This document shows positions 33,011 to 41,350 of a stretch of DNA of 42,285 bases, piece by piece. Numbering within the stretch: position 1 is the stretch's first letter; every line of letters begins with the position of its first letter. Source of the DNA: DATJPY01 sp035506135 (GTDB lineage Bacteria; Myxococcota_A; UBA9160; PR03); NCBI GenBank assembly GCA_035506135.1, contig DATJPY010000034.1, forward strand, positions 1-42,285, read 5' to 3'. A model generated the notes under the pieces. That model saw nothing but the letters and a program-made list of their open reading frames with translations, was not told where the DNA came from and ran no database searches. Made by a program: the position numbers and the translations under genes.

Positions 33011-34015
33011 TCACGGCAGCGTGGGTATTGCGATGTAGGTCTGGTCGACGTTGCCCGTGAGGCTCCCGAGGAACACGACGATCGATTGAACGTCCGCGTC
33101 GGAGAGCTCCTTGCCGAGCTGGTGCCACGCCATCTTCCGGACCGCCTCGGGCAGCGTCTTCACGCTCCCGTCGTGAAAGTAGGGCGCGGTCTTCGCGACG
33201 TTCCGCAGCGACGGGACCTTGAAGAAGTACTTGTCCGCCTCGTTCTTCGTCACCGCGTAGCGACCGAGATCCTCGGTCGGATATGGATGGACCAGGCCGA
33301 TCTTCTGGAACATCTTGCCACCCACGGTGGCCGTCATGTGGCAGGTCGGGCAGCCGGTCTCGAGGAACGTCGAGAGCCCGGCGACCTCCGCGTCGGTGAG
33401 CGCGTCGCTCTGGCCGCTCAGGAAGGCGTCGAACCGCGACGGCGTCACGAGCCGCCTCTCGAAGGCTCCGATCGCCCTGGCCGCGTTGTCGTAGGTGATC
33501 GGATCGGGCTCGCCGGGGAACGCCGCGCGGAACAGCGGCGCGTAGCCCGGGATCCCCTTCAAGATCTTCACCACGTAGTTCGGATCCGGCATGCCCATCT
33601 CGACCGGATTCAGCACGGGACCCTTCGCCTGCTCCTCGACGTCCTTCGCGCGACCGTCCCAGAACTCCGCGAACTGGAAGGCCGCGTTGTAGACCGTGGG
33701 CGAGTTCCTGGCCCCGCGCTTCCCCTCGTGGCCGGGCGAGGTCGGCTCGTTGTCGACGCCGTAGGCCCCGAGGAGGTGGCAGGAGTTGCAGGAGACCTTC
33801 CCGTCGATCGAGAGGCGATTGTCGTAGTAGAGCATGCGCCCCAGCGCGATCTTCTGGGGCGTGATCGGGTTGTCGGGACTGGTCGCCTCGGCCGGAAGGA
33901 CGCCGAGCACGGCCTTCGCCCGGGCCTGCACGTCCTCGCGCGACGCCGCGTGAGCGGGCAGCGCCGCGCCGAGAGCGATGAGAGCCAGCCACCAACGAAT
34001 CCTGCGAGTGCCCAC
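33011..34015 (-). CDS. Dihaem cytochrome c peroxidase (CCP/MauG family)
   Basis: A 334-residue periplasmic dihaem peroxidase that reduces hydrogen peroxide using electrons from small cytochromes. Signal peptide about 1-23 (cut near AHA). Two haem motifs: CNSCH (76-80) in the conserved context LGRMLYYDNRLSIDGKVSC, and CPTCH (222-226). NSPTVYNAAFQ and FWDGRAKDVEEQAKGPV are typical of bacterial CCP. The GTG start at 34013-34015 has GGAGG five bases upstream; a far longer frame upstream looks non-coding. The monohaem cytochrome encoded at 6219-6542 could supply electrons, though nothing links the loci. It is divergent from the acyl-CoA dehydrogenase gene (124 bases). Confidence 0.9.
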   Translation of the reverse strand: MGTRRIRWWLALIALGAALPAHAASREDVQARAKAVLGVLPAEATSPDNPITPQKIALGRMLYYDNRLSIDGKVSCNSCHLLGAYGVDNEPTSPGHEGKRGARNSPTVYNAAFQFAEFWDGRAKDVEEQAKGPVLNPVEMGMPDPNYVVKILKGIPGYAPLFRAAFPGEPDPITYDNAARAIGAFERRLVTPSRFDAFLSGQSDALTDAEVAGLSTFLETGCPTCHMTATVGGKMFQKIGLVHPYPTEDLGRYAVTKNEADKYFFKVPSLRNVAKTAPYFHDGSVKTLPEAVRKMAWHQLGKELSDADVQSIVVFLGSLTGNVDQTYIAIPTLP

Positions 34016-34139
34016 GGCATCCTCCGCGCGTTCGAGAAAGCACGTGAGACTACGCCGGACGAACCAGCGGTCAAGGATCTCCCCGCCGAGCGAGCTCCCA
34101 TCTCGGGTATGATGGCGGTCCCCGCGCCGCGGAGCCCGC

Positions 34140-35312
34140 GTGACCGACGTCTCCCCGGAAGCGCTGCTGAAGGAGGCCGACCGGCTGGCCGCGGAGCTCC
34201 GCGAGCGCTCCGCGGAGATCGAGCGCGCGCGGCGCCTGCCCGCGAATCTCGTGCGCTCCTTCGACGCCGCCGGCTTCTTCCGCCTCTGCGTGCCGCGCTC
34301 GCTCGGCGGGCCCGAAGCCCATCTCTCGCTGCTGGTGCAGGTGATCGAGCGGCTCGCGGCCGGCGACGCCTCCGCGGCCTGGTGCGCGATGATCGCGGCC
34401 ACCACCTCTTCGCTCGCGGCGTGGCTGGCACCCGAGGCCGCGCGCGAGATCTTCGCCGCGCCGGGCGCGATCGCGGGGGGAGTCTTCGCGCCGAGCGGCC
34501 GCGCGCGCCGGGTCGCCGGCGGCTTCTCGGCCTCCGGGCGCTGGAGCTTCGCGAGCGGCTGCCAGCACTCGACGCACCTGCTCGGGGGCTGCCTCGTCGC
34601 CGACGAGGGCGCGGGCGGGACCGCGCCGCCGGGAGGCCGCCGGCCGGACATCCGGCTCCTCTTCTTCCCGGCCGACTCGGTCGAGATCCAGGACACCTGG
34701 CACGTCGCCGGCCTGTGCGGCACCGGGAGCCACCACATCGCCGTGCGCGATCTCTTCGTGCCCGACGCGCACGCGGTGTCGATCGTGAGCGGCACGCCGC
34801 GAGAGCCCGGCGCGCTCTATCGCTTCCCGGTGTTCGGGCTGCTCGCGATCGGCGTCGCGAGCGTATCGCTCGGGATCGCGCGTCGCGCGCTCGACGAGCT
34901 CCACGCGCTCGCCGCGAGCAAGACGCCAGCGCTCTCGCAGCGCCGCCTCGCGGAGCGCGGCGCGGTGCAGGCGCAGGTGGCGCAGGCGGAGGGGCGGCTC
35001 CAGGGCGGCCGCTCGGGCCTGCTCGCGACGCTCGACGAGGTGTGGCAGCGCGCGGAGGCCGGCGGGGCGATGGGGTTGGCCGAGCGCGCGCGCGTGCGGG
35101 TGGCGGCGAGCCATGCGGTGCAGGCGGCCACGGAGGCGGTCGACGCCGTCTGGGCGCTCGCCGGCGGCAGCGCGATCTACCTCGACAGCCCCCTGCAGCG
35201 CCTCTTCCGCGACGCCCACGTCGTGACGCAGCACGCGTCGGTGTCGGGCGGAAGCTTCGAGCTGGCCGGGCGCGCCCTGCTCGGCGTCGACGCCGACGCG
35301 TCGATCCTGTGA
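34140..35312 (+). CDS. Acyl-CoA dehydrogenase-fold flavoprotein (HsaA/DszC-like)
   Basis: A 390-residue flavoprotein with the acyl-CoA dehydrogenase fold. N-terminal helical domain has RRLPANLVRSFDAAGFFRL and PRSLGGPEA; the middle strand domain has SFASGCQHSTHLLGG and TWHVAGLCGTGSHHIAVRDLFVP; the C-terminal bundle ends with AGGSAIYLDSPLQRLFRDAHVVTQHASVS. This GTGSHH...FVP and the DAHxxxQH end match flavin-dependent monooxygenases such as HsaA and DszC more than beta-oxidation dehydrogenases. GTG at 34140 with GGAG six bases upstream. Its stop overlaps the crotonase-fold gene as GTGA, so they are one unit, perhaps for a ring or fatty acyl compound. Substrate unknown. Confidence 0.85.
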   Translation: MTDVSPEALLKEADRLAAELRERSAEIERARRLPANLVRSFDAAGFFRLCVPRSLGGPEAHLSLLVQVIERLAAGDASAAWCAMIAATTSSLAAWLAPEAAREIFAAPGAIAGGVFAPSGRARRVAGGFSASGRWSFASGCQHSTHLLGGCLVADEGAGGTAPPGGRRPDIRLLFFPADSVEIQDTWHVAGLCGTGSHHIAVRDLFVPDAHAVSIVSGTPREPGALYRFPVFGLLAIGVASVSLGIARRALDELHALAASKTPALSQRRLAERGAVQAQVAQAEGRLQGGRSGLLATLDEVWQRAEAGGAMGLAERARVRVAASHAVQAATEAVDAVWALAGGSAIYLDSPLQRLFRDAHVVTQHASVSGGSFELAGRALLGVDADASIL

Positions 35313-36115
35313 GCGAGGCGATCGACGAGCACCGCTTCGAGGCGCTGCGCGTGAAGCGGCGCGGCGCGGTGCTCGAGGTGGCGATCGCGCACCCGCGGAG
35401 CGAGCGGAACGCGGTCGACGCGCTGCTGCACGAAGAGCTGACCGCGCTCTTCCGCGCGCTCCGGCGCGAGCGCGCCGCCCGCGCGGTGCTGCTCTCGGGC
35501 AGCGGCCGCAACTTCTGCGCGGGGGGCGACTTCGACTGGTTTCCCGAGCTGCAGGGGCTCGAGCGCCTCGACGCGCTGCGAGGAGATGCCAAGCAGCTCA
35601 TCTGGGACCTGCTCGACGTCGAGGTGCCGATCGTCGCGGCGCTGAACGGCCCGGCGGTCGGGCTCGGCGCCTCGATCGCGCTCCTGTGCGACGTGATCTT
35701 CATGGCGGACACCGCGTCGATCGCCGATCCCCACGTACGTGTGGGCCTGGTGGCCGGCGACGGCGGGGTCGCGATCTGGCCGCTGGTGCTGGGCCCCGCC
35801 CGCGCCAAGGAGCTGCTGCTGACGGGCGACCCCGTCGACGCCGCCACGGCAGAGCGCTGGGGGCTCGTGAATCGCGTCGTGCCCGCGGCGGAGCTGATGA
35901 CGGAGGCGCGCGCCTTCGCCGACCGCGTCGCGGCCGGCGCGCCGCTGGCGCTCCGTTACACCAAGCTCGCGGTGAACAAGTGGATCAAGGACGTCGCGAA
36001 CGTCGCCTTCGATGCCTCGACCGCGCTCGAGATCGTGACCTTCCAGAGCGAGGACCACCGCGAGGCGCTCGCCGCCCTCCGCGAGAAGCGCAAGCCCGCG
36101 TTCAAGGGGCGCTGA
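35309..36115 (+). CDS. Enoyl-CoA hydratase/isomerase family protein with altered active site
   Basis: A 268-residue crotonase-fold protein. The first oxyanion box is GRNFCAGGDF near residue 68 and the second NGPAVGLGASIALLCDVIF near 113-131. At the position where hydratases have PE followed by LG and PGAGG, it reads ADPHVRVGLVAGDGG, so the usual catalytic Glu is replaced by His and an Asp is inserted in the glycine turn. CoA-ester chemistry other than plain hydration is therefore likely (isomerase, hydrolase or decarboxylase). The GTG start overlaps the upstream flavoprotein stop. Its final 14 bases overlap the convergent membrane-protein gene. Confidence 0.82.
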   Translation: MSEAIDEHRFEALRVKRRGAVLEVAIAHPRSERNAVDALLHEELTALFRALRRERAARAVLLSGSGRNFCAGGDFDWFPELQGLERLDALRGDAKQLIWDLLDVEVPIVAALNGPAVGLGASIALLCDVIFMADTASIADPHVRVGLVAGDGGVAIWPLVLGPARAKELLLTGDPVDAATAERWGLVNRVVPAAELMTEARAFADRVAAGAPLALRYTKLAVNKWIKDVANVAFDASTALEIVTFQSEDHREALAALREKRKPAFKGR

Positions 36116-36845
36116 GGCGGGCGTCGCGAGCGGCCGCTCGACCCGCGCCGGCTCGCCGCACGTACGCCTTCGGCGGGAAGAAGGCCAGCCAGATCGCCGC
36201 CGCGCACAGGCCGCCGAGCAGCGCGACCACCAGGTATTCGCCGTCCGCGCTCGTCGCACCCAGCAGCTCTCGCGTGTAGGCGTGGACCCAGATGCCGATC
36301 ACCGAGAGCGTGCCGATCCCCCAGAGCAGGAAGCGATCGGCCACCAGCGGGTCGCCGAGACCGAGCCGCACGCGGCGGCGCGCCAGCGCGCACTGCCAGA
36401 GCGTCTCGCAGCAGCCCCATCCATACATGCCGATTCGGCCCGCCGCGTCGGTCGCGATCCAGAGCGGCGGGCGCGGGTCCTGGTCGAGGAAGGCGCGCCG
36501 CGCCAGGTCCGCCGAGAACGAGAGCGCGAGCAGCGACGCGAAGGTGGCGAACAGGAGCGCGCCGGTCCGATCCGGGCGGAAGACGCGCCAGTTGAACACG
36601 CCGAGCACCGCGATGCCGAGGTTGATGAAGCCGAGCGAGGCGGCGCGGAGGAGCGCCTGCGCCGCACCCGCCCCGTTCGAGGCGATCAGCAGGAGCGTGC
36701 CGATCCCGCCCGCGAGCAGGAAGGAGAGCCCGATCGTCGACTCCGGAATGCCGCCGCGCCGCAGGCCCGTCCACGACAGCCGGAGCCCCACGGCGAAGCT
36801 CGCCGCCGCGAAGGCCAGGATCCCGACCAGCCCCAGCACTTGCAC
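36102..36845 (-). CDS. Seven-helix membrane protein of unknown function
   Basis: A 247-residue protein not assigned to a named family. About seven hydrophobic helices are visible, the first at 3-21 (VLGLVGILAFAAASFAVGL) and the last at about 207-225 (VVALLGGLCAAAIWLAFFP). Between helices four and five lies a segment DAAGRIGMYGWGCCETLWQCAL with an adjacent cysteine pair and one more Cys, the only distinctive polar motif. The C-terminus is basic (RRAGAGRAAARD). The GTG start has GGAAGGGAAG upstream. It shares 14 bases at its 3' end with the enoyl-CoA hydratase gene. I infer an inner-membrane protein, perhaps a sensor or transporter. Confidence 0.65.
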   Translation of the reverse strand: MQVLGLVGILAFAAASFAVGLRLSWTGLRRGGIPESTIGLSFLLAGGIGTLLLIASNGAGAAQALLRAASLGFINLGIAVLGVFNWRVFRPDRTGALLFATFASLLALSFSADLARRAFLDQDPRPPLWIATDAAGRIGMYGWGCCETLWQCALARRRVRLGLGDPLVADRFLLWGIGTLSVIGIWVHAYTRELLGATSADGEYLVVALLGGLCAAAIWLAFFPPKAYVRRAGAGRAAARDARLSAP

Positions 36846-36921
36846 GCGCTTCCCTTCCGAACCCCGCGCCCCGACCTGGAAATCGGCTGGACGCGCCGGC
36901 TCCTTGAGGGCGGAGCTGCGC

Positions 36922-38439
36922 TCAGTCGGAGGGGTCGGGCTCGCCGCGGCTCGCCAGCACGCGCTCCAGGCGCTTCGGGTCGCGGCGCAGGCGCACCGTG
37001 CGGCCGCCCGTCACCCAGACGAGCCCCGGCTTCGCGCCCCGGGGCTTCTTCACGCTCTTGATCGGCGCGACGAGCACGTCCGCCTGCGTCACCTTCCGGT
37101 GTTTCGAGAAGTGGACGGCCAGCTCGCACGCGTCGAGCAGCGCCTCCGAGGGCGGATCGGAGCGCCCCTCGGTGCGAAGCACGACGTGGCTTCCGGGCGA
37201 GTCGTCGAGGTGGAAGAAGAGGTCGTGGCCGCGGGCGAGGCGGGTCGAGAGCAGGTCGTTGCCCTCGTCGCTGCGGCCGACCCAGATCTCGAGGCCGCCG
37301 CTGCCGCGATACACGCGCGGCTGCAGCCGGGGCGGGACCTCCTGCTTCCCGATCCGCCAGATGCGCGGCCTGGGCCGGCCGCCGGGCTCTGGGGCGGTGG
37401 GCGCCGCGGCCCGCTCCGGCGCGAAACGCGCGAGCAGGCGCTCGACCTCGGGACGCGCTGCGAACGCGGCGATCCGCTCGGCCTCGCCGGCGATCGAGGC
37501 GAGCTCGCGCTCGAGCGCTCCGAGCGCCTCGCGCCGCGTCTCGGCCTCGCCGAGCTCGCGGACGCCCCGCTCGGCGCGCTTCTCGGCCTTGCGCGCGCGG
37601 CGGAAGAGCGCGTCGAGGTTCTCCCGCGGTGCGAGCGCGGGGTCGAGCGCGATCGCGACCTCCTCGCCGCTCTCGAAGTCGCGCGCCCGGACCTCGCGGT
37701 CACCGGGCCGCACCTGCCCGAGGACGCCCTTCAGCAGCTCGCCGAGCCGACGCAGGCCGGCGGCCTCGCCGGCCGCCGCGGCGTCCCCGCGCAGCGACGC
37801 CAGCTTCTTCTCGAGCGACTGCGCGCCGCGACGCAGCGACCGCTCGACGCGCTGCGCGAGGTCGTCGCGATTCCGCGTCGCCTCGCGCTCCGCAGCCAGC
37901 GCCTCGAGCGCCGCGAAGAAGCGCGCGTCGGGCTCCGCAGCGAAGCGATCCTCACCCGGCGGCGGCGGCGGGCTCGCGGGCCGCCGCCACGGCGCACCGA
38001 GCGCGAGGTCGCGGCGCGTCTCGGCGAGCGGGCGCAGCGCGCCCGCGACCCGCGCCTCGGCGTCGAGCAGGAAGACGTTGGTGCGCGGGCCGAGCAGCGC
38101 CAGCAGGAGCTGGTGCGCGCCCGCCGGCCCCTCGAAGCGCAGGCCCGCCAGGCGGTCTCCGTCGACGATCTCCGCCGCGGCGAGCCGCGCCCCGGCGAGG
38201 CGCGCCCGCAGCAGGTCGGCGAAGGGGTGCGCGGCCGCGGCGGGCCGCTCCTCGATCCGCGAGATCCGCGCGCTCGCCGGCTCGGCGCAGAGGAGCAGGT
38301 GGGCGTCGCCGAGCTCGCGCGCGTGCAGCGAGACGACCACGCGCCGCGCGTCCGGCACCGCGACGCGCTCGACGCGGGCGCCCGCGAGCTCGGTCTGGAC
38401 GATCGCGACCGCACGGCCGAGCTCGCGAAGGCTCATCAT
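36922..38439 (-). CDS. rqcH: RqcH/NFACT ribosome quality-control protein
   Basis: A 505-residue homologue of RqcH (NEMF/Rqc2), which binds stalled 50S subunits with tRNA-Ala and adds C-terminal alanine tails that mark chains for decay. Domains in order: NFACT-N (1-185) with the tRNA-binding Asp95-Arg96 in GDRLAG; helix-hairpin and a long charged coiled coil (about 190-370); NFACT-R/DUF814 (about 390-490) with GRSDEGNDLLSTRLA, HDLFFHLDDSPGSHVVLR and KVTQADVLVAP. The key DR pair is intact, so alanine tailing is likely. The ATG at 38437-38439 overlaps the mutM stop as ATGA. Confidence 0.88.
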   Translation of the reverse strand: MMSLRELGRAVAIVQTELAGARVERVAVPDARRVVVSLHARELGDAHLLLCAEPASARISRIEERPAAAAHPFADLLRARLAGARLAAAEIVDGDRLAGLRFEGPAGAHQLLLALLGPRTNVFLLDAEARVAGALRPLAETRRDLALGAPWRRPASPPPPPGEDRFAAEPDARFFAALEALAAEREATRNRDDLAQRVERSLRRGAQSLEKKLASLRGDAAAAGEAAGLRRLGELLKGVLGQVRPGDREVRARDFESGEEVAIALDPALAPRENLDALFRRARKAEKRAERGVRELGEAETRREALGALERELASIAGEAERIAAFAARPEVERLLARFAPERAAAPTAPEPGGRPRPRIWRIGKQEVPPRLQPRVYRGSGGLEIWVGRSDEGNDLLSTRLARGHDLFFHLDDSPGSHVVLRTEGRSDPPSEALLDACELAVHFSKHRKVTQADVLVAPIKSVKKPRGAKPGLVWVTGGRTVRLRRDPKRLERVLASRGEPDPSD

Positions 38440-39347
38440 CGCTGGCACTTCGGGCAGTAGTGCGCGCTGCGCTGGCCCAGCACCACGCGCCGGATGCGCG
38501 CGCCGCAGCGGGCGCACGGCTCGCCCTCGCGGGCGTAGACGCGGCGCTCGTCCTGGTAGGCGCCGTCGCTGCCGTCGGGCGCGATGTAGTCGCTGATGCT
38601 CGACCCACCGGTCTCGATCGATCGCTCGAGCACCCCGTGCAGCTCTGCGGCGAGCCGCTCGCACTCGTCGCGCGAGACGCGCCCGGCGCGGCGCGCGGGG
38701 CGTACGCCGGCGCCGAAGAGCGCCTCGTCGGCGTAGATGTTGCCGACCCCGGCGAGCACCGCCTGGTCGAGCAGCAGGCTCTTGATCGAAGCGGTGCGGC
38801 CGCGGCTCGCCGCGAAGAGCATCTCCCCCGTCACCGACAGCGCGTCGGCGCCGAGGCGCCCGAGCCGCTCGGTTTCCTCGCCGGGCGGGAGCCAGAGCAC
38901 CTTGCCGAACTTGCGCGCGTCGCGCAGCCAGACCTCGGGGCCGGCGTCGCGGAAGGACAGGCGCAGGTGCGTGTGCTCGTCGGGGGCAAAGGGGCGCTGC
39001 GCTCGAGGCGACAGCAGCGCGGCGCCGCGATCGGACCGCGGGTCCGACGAGGTCGCGCGGTCGGCGACGCGCCAGAGGCGCGGGCTCGTCGCGGCGCTCG
39101 AGAAGAGCTGACCCGTCATGCCGAGGTGCAGGACGAGCCGGCTCCCATCGTCGAGGCCGCCGATCAGGTACTTGCCGCGCCGCTCGAGCCGCTCGACGCG
39201 CCGGCCGGCGAGCGCGCGGCGCAGACGGGCGGGCGGCGTGAGGAACAGATAGCTCGGCCGCGTCGTCCGGACGGCGGCCACGGTGCGGCCGACCAGGAGC
39301 GGCGCGATGCGCCGGCGCGTGGTCTCGACCTCCGGGAGCTCGGGCAC
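38436..39347 (-). CDS. mutM: Formamidopyrimidine-DNA glycosylase MutM/Fpg
   Basis: A 303-residue base-excision repair enzyme removing 8-oxoguanine and formamidopyrimidines. The start gives VPELPEVETTRR: after loss of the first residue Pro is the N-terminal nucleophile and Glu the catalytic acid. The Lys in RRGKYL (about 57-60), the helix-two-turn-helix LLLDQAVLAGVGNIYADEAL and the zinc finger CARC...CPKC are complete. After LHLGMTGQLF, where family members go quickly to the HTHLRL strand, there is an insert of about 35 residues (Ser/Arg/Pro-rich). GTG at 39345-39347 has GGGAGGG eight bases upstream. Confidence 0.93.
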   Translation of the reverse strand: MPELPEVETTRRRIAPLLVGRTVAAVRTTRPSYLFLTPPARLRRALAGRRVERLERRGKYLIGGLDDGSRLVLHLGMTGQLFSSAATSPRLWRVADRATSSDPRSDRGAALLSPRAQRPFAPDEHTHLRLSFRDAGPEVWLRDARKFGKVLWLPPGEETERLGRLGADALSVTGEMLFAASRGRTASIKSLLLDQAVLAGVGNIYADEALFGAGVRPARRAGRVSRDECERLAAELHGVLERSIETGGSSISDYIAPDGSDGAYQDERRVYAREGEPCARCGARIRRVVLGQRSAHYCPKCQR

Positions 39348-39369
39348 GCCGCGGCCCTCCCGCCGCGGC

Positions 39370-40398
39370 CTAGCGCCAGGGCTCGACGAGGATCTTCGCC
39401 TGTGCGTCGGGATGCGCCAACGTCGCGAACGCCTCCGCCACGCCATCCACGCCGGTGCGGCCCGTGATGAGCGGCGCCACGTCGATCGCACCCTCCGCCA
39501 GCGCGCGCAGGGTGCGGGCGAACTCGTCCGGTGTATAGCCGAGGACGAACTGCACCGAGAGCTCCTTGTTGATGCCGAGCATGGGGCGGATGCGGTCGTC
39601 CTCCATGCACACGCCCGCCACCACGATGCGCGCCTGCGGCGGTGCATCGCGCATGATCGAGTCGATCAGCCCGGGCACGCCGACGCACTCGAAGATCACC
39701 GCGCTGCGCCCGCCGGCGACCTCGCGCCAGGCGTCGATCGCCGGGCGCTCCGCGGGATCGACCACAGCGCTGGCGCCGAGCTGCGCCGCCAGGCGCCGGC
39801 GCAGCGGCGAGTAGTCGGCGGCGACGATCGCCTCGGCGCCGGCGAGCTTGAGCCCTGCGATCACGGCGAGCCCCACCGGCCCGCAGCCGACCACCAGGGG
39901 CACGTCGCGCTTGCCGAGGTTGGCCTTGGCGACGGCGTGCACGCCGACCGCCATCGGCTCGGTGGTCGCGGCGTGCTCGGTGGAGAGTCCGTTCGGCACC
40001 TCCAGCAGAAGCGGCTCCGAGAGCGCCATCAGCTCGCCGTAGCCGCCCGGCACCTCCTCCGAGTAGCCGATGCCGTGGATGCGCGTGCCGCGGAACAGGA
40101 TCGGCATCGACACCACCCTGCGTCCCGCCGGGATGCGCTTCAAGGTGTTGGGGCCGAAGTCGACGATCTCCGCGCAGAACTCGTGCCCCATCACCACGTC
40201 CTTCGCGAGGTCGGGCACGAAGGGTGCCCCGCTCTCGCGCGCGGCGGCCATCAGCTTGTCGGCGTGCTGGAGCGCGTGCAGATCCGAGCCGCAGATGCCG
40301 CACGCGAGCGTGCGCACCAGCACCTCACCCGGCCCCGGAATCGGGTCGGGCACGTCGTCGACCTCGATCCGCTTGTGGCGCATCACCGCAGCGCGCAT
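39370..40398 (-). CDS. Zinc-binding alcohol dehydrogenase (MDR family)
   Basis: A 342-residue medium-chain dehydrogenase. Catalytic zinc ligands are Cys36 or Cys33 (CGICGSD), His72 with Glu73 (GHEF) and Glu147. The Rossmann loop is GCGPVG (171-176). The segment near residues 88-110 that usually holds four cysteines for the structural zinc has none, so that site is absent. YTPDEFARTLRALAEG and the closing helix are typical. Substrate is unknown. ATG at 40396-40398 with GGGAG seven bases upstream. It follows mutM in the minus direction order and is divergent from the methyltransferase, with 49 bases between. Confidence 0.87.
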   Translation of the reverse strand: MRAAVMRHKRIEVDDVPDPIPGPGEVLVRTLACGICGSDLHALQHADKLMAAARESGAPFVPDLAKDVVMGHEFCAEIVDFGPNTLKRIPAGRRVVSMPILFRGTRIHGIGYSEEVPGGYGELMALSEPLLLEVPNGLSTEHAATTEPMAVGVHAVAKANLGKRDVPLVVGCGPVGLAVIAGLKLAGAEAIVAADYSPLRRRLAAQLGASAVVDPAERPAIDAWREVAGGRSAVIFECVGVPGLIDSIMRDAPPQARIVVAGVCMEDDRIRPMLGINKELSVQFVLGYTPDEFARTLRALAEGAIDVAPLITGRTGVDGVAEAFATLAHPDAQAKILVEPWR

Positions 40399-40447
40399 GG
40401 CGTTCTCCCGGGTGTGGCGCGCGATGCTAGCGGATTACCCTCTGGCC

Positions 40448-41227
40448 ATGGCGAACCCCGACGAGCCCGTCGTCTTCGACCGCGCCGCGCACTGCTACGA
40501 CGCGACGCGCGGCTTCCCGCCCGGCGTCGACGAGCGGGTCGCGGACGTGATCGCGGAGGCGGGCGGGCTCGGCCGCGACGCGCGCCTCCTCGAGATCGGC
40601 GTCGGCACCGGACGGGTCGCGCTGCCGCTCGCGCGGCGCCTCGGGCGAGTGGTCGGCGTCGACCTCTCGCGCGCGATGATGGAGCGGCTGCTCGCAAAGC
40701 GCGGCGATCGGCGCGTCGACCCGGTGCGGGCCGATGCGGCCCAGCTTCCGTTCGCCGACCGGAGCTTCGACGCGGTGCTCGGCGTCCACGTCTTCCACCT
40801 GATCCCGCGCTGGCGCGAGGTGCTCGCCGAGGTCGCGCGCGTGCTTGCGCCGGGCGCGCCGCTCCTGCACGCCGCCGAGGATCGCACCGCGGGCTGGTCC
40901 CGCTGGCGCGACCGCTTCGGCGCCGAGCACCAGGTCGGGAACGTCGGCGTGCCGAGCGATCGCTTCGACGAGTTCCCCGCGGACGAGGGCTGGCGCGCGC
41001 GCGGCGCCGCGCACCGCATCCGCTACGCGCGCCCGGTCACGCCCCGCGAGATGATCGACCGGGTCGCGACCCGCGCCTGGTCGTTCACGTGGCGCATGAC
41101 CGACGCGCAGCTCGCCGAGGCCGAGGAGGGGCTGCGAGCGGACCTGCTCGCGCGCTACGGCGACCTCGACCGCCCCGTCGAGCAGGAGGGCGGCTTCTGG
41201 GTGCGCGCGTACCTGCCGCCGGAATGA
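40448..41227 (+). CDS. SAM-dependent class I methyltransferase
   Basis: A 259-residue methyltransferase of the UbiE/Methyltransf_11 kind. Motif I is LLEIGVGTGRVALPLA, the acidic ribose ligand follows in VVGVDLSRAMM, and motif post-II is ADAAQLPFADRSFDAVLGVHVFHLI. The acceptor-binding C-terminal part (WRDRFGAEHQVGN) gives no clear substrate. The ATG at 40448 lacks a Shine-Dalgarno site; there are only 49 bases between it and the divergent dehydrogenase start. Confidence 0.87.
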   Translation: MANPDEPVVFDRAAHCYDATRGFPPGVDERVADVIAEAGGLGRDARLLEIGVGTGRVALPLARRLGRVVGVDLSRAMMERLLAKRGDRRVDPVRADAAQLPFADRSFDAVLGVHVFHLIPRWREVLAEVARVLAPGAPLLHAAEDRTAGWSRWRDRFGAEHQVGNVGVPSDRFDEFPADEGWRARGAAHRIRYARPVTPREMIDRVATRAWSFTWRMTDAQLAEAEEGLRADLLARYGDLDRPVEQEGGFWVRAYLPPE

Positions 41228-41242
41228 GGAGCGCAGGCTCCT
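41227..41242 (+). terminator. Hairpin after methyltransferase stop
   Basis: AGGAGC (41227-41232), loop GCAG, GCTCCT (41237-41242): a perfect 6-bp stem that begins on the last base of the stop codon. No T-tract follows. It may end the methyltransferase transcript; a role as a REP-like site for the neighbouring RAYT is also conceivable. Confidence 0.4.
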
Positions 41243-41313
41243 GCAAGCTCTCCGGATGTGTTAGGGAGGATGGGGATGACTCTAAAATGTGTTGATTTCG
41301 GCGATCTTTCATG

Positions 41314-41342
41314 TTGACTTCTCGACAAGGCTCGAGTAGATT
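41314..41342 (+). promoter_or_regulatory. Sigma-70-type promoter of the RAYT gene
   Basis: TTGACT (41314-41319), spacer of exactly 17 bases, TAGATT (41337-41342). This is the best sigma-70-like pair I saw in the window, in a stretch clearly richer in A/T than its surroundings. Transcription would start near 41349-41350, right before the GTG start at 41351. Confidence 0.5.
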
Positions 41343-41350
41343 ACACATCT

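Noticed and set aside
33086..36115. A 1009-codon plus-strand open frame
   Set aside because: Only its 3' part, from 35309, is real (the crotonase-fold gene); the rest is antisense to the peroxidase gene and out of frame with the acyl-CoA dehydrogenase gene.
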